Origin: Acidobacteriota bacterium
Lineage (GTDB): Bacteria; Acidobacteriota; Terriglobia; Terriglobales; Acidobacteriaceae
Direction of reading: 5' to 3'
Assembly (NCBI GenBank): GCA_021778875.1
Contig: JAJYBT010000055.1
Span: 1-8,864 of the forward strand
Length of the DNA: 8,864 nt
In this document: positions 6,771 through 8,864 of the stretch, piece by piece
Layout: the number at the start of each line of letters is the position of its first letter
Numbering within the stretch: the first letter of the stretch is position 1
Made by a program: the position numbers and the translations under genes
The notes under the pieces: generated by a model
Seen by the model: only the letters and a program-made list of their open reading frames with translations
Databases searched by the model: none
Told to the model about the DNA's origin: nothing

Positions 6771-7436
6771 GTGGATAAGTTGATGCTACCGATCAACGAC
6801 CTGGCCAAAGCCTGCGCCCGCTCCACGGATGCAATGGAGTGGGAAGAGCTTCTGCGCCGATGCGCACCCATAGCCTCGCTGGTGGCGGCCCGCGTGGCCC
6901 GGCTGTGGCTGGGCAGCTCCAATCCGTCTGTCGTAGACGATATCGTGCAGGAAATCTTCCTCAAGCTGTGCGATCAGGAGCGGCGCATCCTCAGGGACTT
7001 CAAGCCGCGCGGCGAGGACTCCTTTCTGGGCCTGCTGCGCATTGTGTCCGCCTCGGTGGCCAACGACTATTTCCGGCGCCAGTACTCGGCGAAGCGCGGC
7101 GGCAAGGTGGTGACGGTCACGCTGAGCGATGCGCCCACGCCGAAACTGCCTGAAGCGCAACAGGGCAGCGCGGGCATGCAGAAGGTCGTGCTGTATTCGG
7201 AGCTCGACCGCAAGATGCGCTCGGCGCCGGGGATTATCGCGGAGCGGGATCGCACCATTTTCTGGCTTTATTATCTACAGGGGCTGACCGCAGAAGAAAT
7301 AGCCGAGCTGCCGGTTGCAGGATTATCCGCAAAAGGCGTGGAGAGCGCGCTGCACCGCGTAACCGCATGGTTGCGCAAGGAGATAGGCGCGCACAGACCG
7401 GGCGGCCCGGCGGAACCAGCCAAAGAAACCGGCTGA
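6771..7436 (+). CDS. Sigma-70 family (ECF-like) RNA polymerase sigma factor
   Basis: A 221-residue sigma factor with only regions 2 and 4, as in ECF factors. Region 2 spans about 25-107. It includes VVDDIVQEIFLKLC (54-67), which corresponds to the core-binding helix, and a -10-recognising stretch up to DYFRRQY (99-105). A linker of about 50 residues follows. Region 4 spans about 155-205, with TIFWLYYLQGLTAEEIAELP and the recognition-helix part SAKGVESALHRVTAWLRKE. The insertion PVAGLSAKG within the helix-turn-helix occurs in some ECF relatives. The first candidate start is GTG 6771; ATG 6783 has GGTGGA about 7 bases upstream and may be the true start, which would shorten the protein by four residues. 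The next gene begins 31 bases downstream and encodes a putative membrane anti-sigma-like protein, so the two probably form an operon. The target promoters are unknown. Confidence 0.9.
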   Translation: MDKLMLPINDLAKACARSTDAMEWEELLRRCAPIASLVAARVARLWLGSSNPSVVDDIVQEIFLKLCDQERRILRDFKPRGEDSFLGLLRIVSASVANDYFRRQYSAKRGGKVVTVTLSDAPTPKLPEAQQGSAGMQKVVLYSELDRKMRSAPGIIAERDRTIFWLYYLQGLTAEEIAELPVAGLSAKGVESALHRVTAWLRKEIGAHRPGGPAEPAKETG

Positions 7437-7467
7437 ACCGCAAAGGAATCCCGACCCGCTCTGCGAT

Positions 7468-8864
7468 ATGTACAGTGGAATGACGAAAAGCAATCCCAAT
7501 TCGAACCATGCGGCGGGCCAGCCAGCCGGCAACCCCGGAGACGGGCTTGACCGCGCATTGGAGGATCTGGCCGCGCTGGCGTCATCCCGCGCGGATACGG
7601 CCGGCTTCTCGCCTGCGGGCGCCGAGGCTTGTCCGGAACCGGGCGAGTGGTTGCGGCTCGCAACCGGCGAAGCGCCCGCTTTCGAAGTCGAATCCCTGCT
7701 GGCGCATGCAGCGATCTGCCCTGTCTGCCTTGCACGGCTGCGGCAGAGCCAGCATGTGCTTTCGCAGGATGTGTCGCAGGATGAGTCTGAGGAATTCTCG
7801 CGATTTGCTGCGCTGAGCCCGCAGTGGCAGCATTGCCTGGCCGTTGAGCTTGCCCGAACGCCGCAGCAGCCGGCGCGGAAGAGAGCGCTGGGACGGCTTG
7901 CCTGGGCAGGCGCAAGCGTGATTACGGTGCTGGTTGCCGTGGCCGGAGCGGTGGCGTGGTGGCAGCATCAGAATGCCCCGCAGAGGCTGCTGGCCGAGGC
8001 CTACAGCCAGACGCGCAGCTTTGACCTGCGCATTCCCGGCGCGGGCTACGGCGAAGTGAACCCGCAAACGCACCTGCGCGGCGGCGCGATGGATCGCGAG
8101 TCGGCTCCGCTGCTGGCGGCGCGCGCGCAGATTGAAAGCAAGCTGGAGAAATCGCCCGCGGACCCGCACTGGCTGCAACTGAAGGCGCGGGCATACCTGC
8201 TGGACGAGGAATACGATGCCTCCATTGACATCCTCGACCGGCTGCTGGCCGCCGGACCTGTGACTCCCAGCCTGCTGGCCGACGGCGCTTCGGCCTATTT
8301 CGAGCGGGGACTGGCCACAAGCAGCGAGAACGACCGCGCCACGGCTCTGGACTACCTGCGCCGCGCCGACGAACTGTCTCCCGACGACCCGGTGGTGCTG
8401 TTCAATGAAGCGCTGGTGATGGAAGATCGCGGCCAGGTGATGAACGCCGTCGAGACCTGGAATCGCTACCTGAATTTCGAGCGCAATCCCCAATGGCTGG
8501 AGGAGGGCCGGCGGCGACTGAAGGCGCTGGAAGACGAGCTGAACCAGTTGAAGAGCCACCAGAGCCGCATGGAGCAGCACCTCGCCACGCCGCAGGCCAT
8601 GACAGCGCTGGCGGCAGCCCCGGGCACACTCGCAGGCATCGACGAGGAATTTTCCTCCACGCTGCTGCCCCGGCTGCTGGACGCGGCCTATCCTCTGCCG
8701 GGCGACCGCTCGCGCGGTTCCCCATGCAGCGCGAACTGCTCTGCCGCCCGCACGCTGCTGCAAGCCCTTGCCGCTTCCCTTGAAAAGAATCATCAAGACC
8801 CCTGGCTCGCTGACCTTCTTCCCTCCCCCACATCTCCAGTAAGCGACAGCTTTGCGCGCGCTAC
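7468..8864 (+). CDS. Zinc-finger/TM/TPR protein, possible anti-sigma and CHAT-protease fusion (3' truncated)
   Basis: The frame is open from ATG 7468 to the window edge (465 codons, no stop). Cys55 followed by H80-x3-C84-x2-C87 is the pattern of anti-sigma zinc-finger (ZAS) domains. A transmembrane helix lies at about 143-165 after a basic segment (RKRALGR). Beyond it are LRIPGAGYGEV (187-197) and a helical, TPR-like region at about 211-345, including HWLQLKARAYLLDEEYDASIDILDRLL-type repeats and a DPVVLFNEALVMEDRGQ unit. A charged helix follows (346-371). HQDPWLADLL (442-451) resembles the segment between TPRs and the CHAT protease domain in related acidobacterial proteins, recalled from family knowledge. 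No CHAT domain is in the window. The N-terminal part would be cytoplasmic and could hold the sigma factor. An alternative start is ATG 7480; neither start has a clear ribosome-binding site, although AAAGGA lies 20 bases before 7468. Confidence 0.8.
   Translation, partial: MYSGMTKSNPNSNHAAGQPAGNPGDGLDRALEDLAALASSRADTAGFSPAGAEACPEPGEWLRLATGEAPAFEVESLLAHAAICPVCLARLRQSQHVLSQDVSQDESEEFSRFAALSPQWQHCLAVELARTPQQPARKRALGRLAWAGASVITVLVAVAGAVAWWQHQNAPQRLLAEAYSQTRSFDLRIPGAGYGEVNPQTHLRGGAMDRESAPLLAARAQIESKLEKSPADPHWLQLKARAYLLDEEYDASIDILDRLLAAGPVTPSLLADGASAYFERGLATSSENDRATALDYLRRADELSPDDPVVLFNEALVMEDRGQVMNAVETWNRYLNFERNPQWLEEGRRRLKALEDELNQLKSHQSRMEQHLATPQAMTALAAAPGTLAGIDEEFSSTLLPRLLDAAYPLPGDRSRGSPCSANCSAARTLLQALAASLEKNHQDPWLADLLPSPTSPVSDSFARA

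Noticed and set aside
8700..8783. Suspected frameshift near the end of the TPR gene
   Set aside because: The composition shifts slightly and a CxxxC appears, but the original frame stays open and regains a family-like segment (HQDPWLADLL), so no frameshift is needed.
7582..8796. Minus-strand open frame of 404 codons
   Set aside because: It is antisense to the zinc-finger/TPR gene, whose frame has a coherent domain layout and is open to the window edge. The antisense translation shows no domain.

Overview
The window is GC-rich, tightly coding DNA. Its gene content fits an Acidobacteriota genome of the Terriglobia/Acidobacteriaceae type. The taxonomic guess rests on a MoxR-DUF4350-DUF4129 cluster, a secreted GH97 glycosidase, and an ECF-like sigma factor next to a membrane-anchored zinc-finger/TPR protein. 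It is an inference from gene content, since no marker gene is present. I saw no RNA genes, insertion sequences, CRISPR arrays or phage genes, and no gene-free stretch longer than about 160 bases.

Positions 1-6614 carry six genes, all on the minus strand. In transcription order they are a six-helix membrane protein with a GPDPase-membrane-domain-like sequence (6614-5613), a secreted GH97 glycosidase of the retaining, alpha-galactosidase-like type (5548-3512), a DUF4129 protein (3444-2302), a DUF4350 protein (2305-1073), a MoxR AAA+ ATPase (1076-69), and the first 24 codons of a further gene (72-1), probably DUF58. The last three junctions are all 4-base ATGA stop/start overlaps, so DUF4129-DUF4350-MoxR-(DUF58) looks like a translationally coupled unit. 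Such clusters are thought to form a membrane-associated MoxR chaperone system whose substrates are mostly unknown. The GH97 gene lies between the membrane protein and this unit, with about 65 bases on each side.

Positions 6615-6770 form a divergent intergenic region. It holds a plausible extended -10 promoter for the minus-strand genes, a 7+7 inverted repeat that could be an operator, and a weak promoter candidate for the plus-strand genes.

Positions 6771-8864 are on the plus strand. A sigma-70/ECF-like factor is followed 31 bases later by a gene that runs off the window end. Its 465 visible residues contain an anti-sigma-type zinc finger (Cys, then HxxxCxxC), one transmembrane helix and a TPR-like helical region. 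The part after the TPRs resembles the linker of acidobacterial TPR-CHAT proteins, so a CHAT protease domain may lie beyond the edge, but it is not visible here. The sigma factor plus this possible membrane-bound anti-sigma/protease fusion is the most interesting system in the window.
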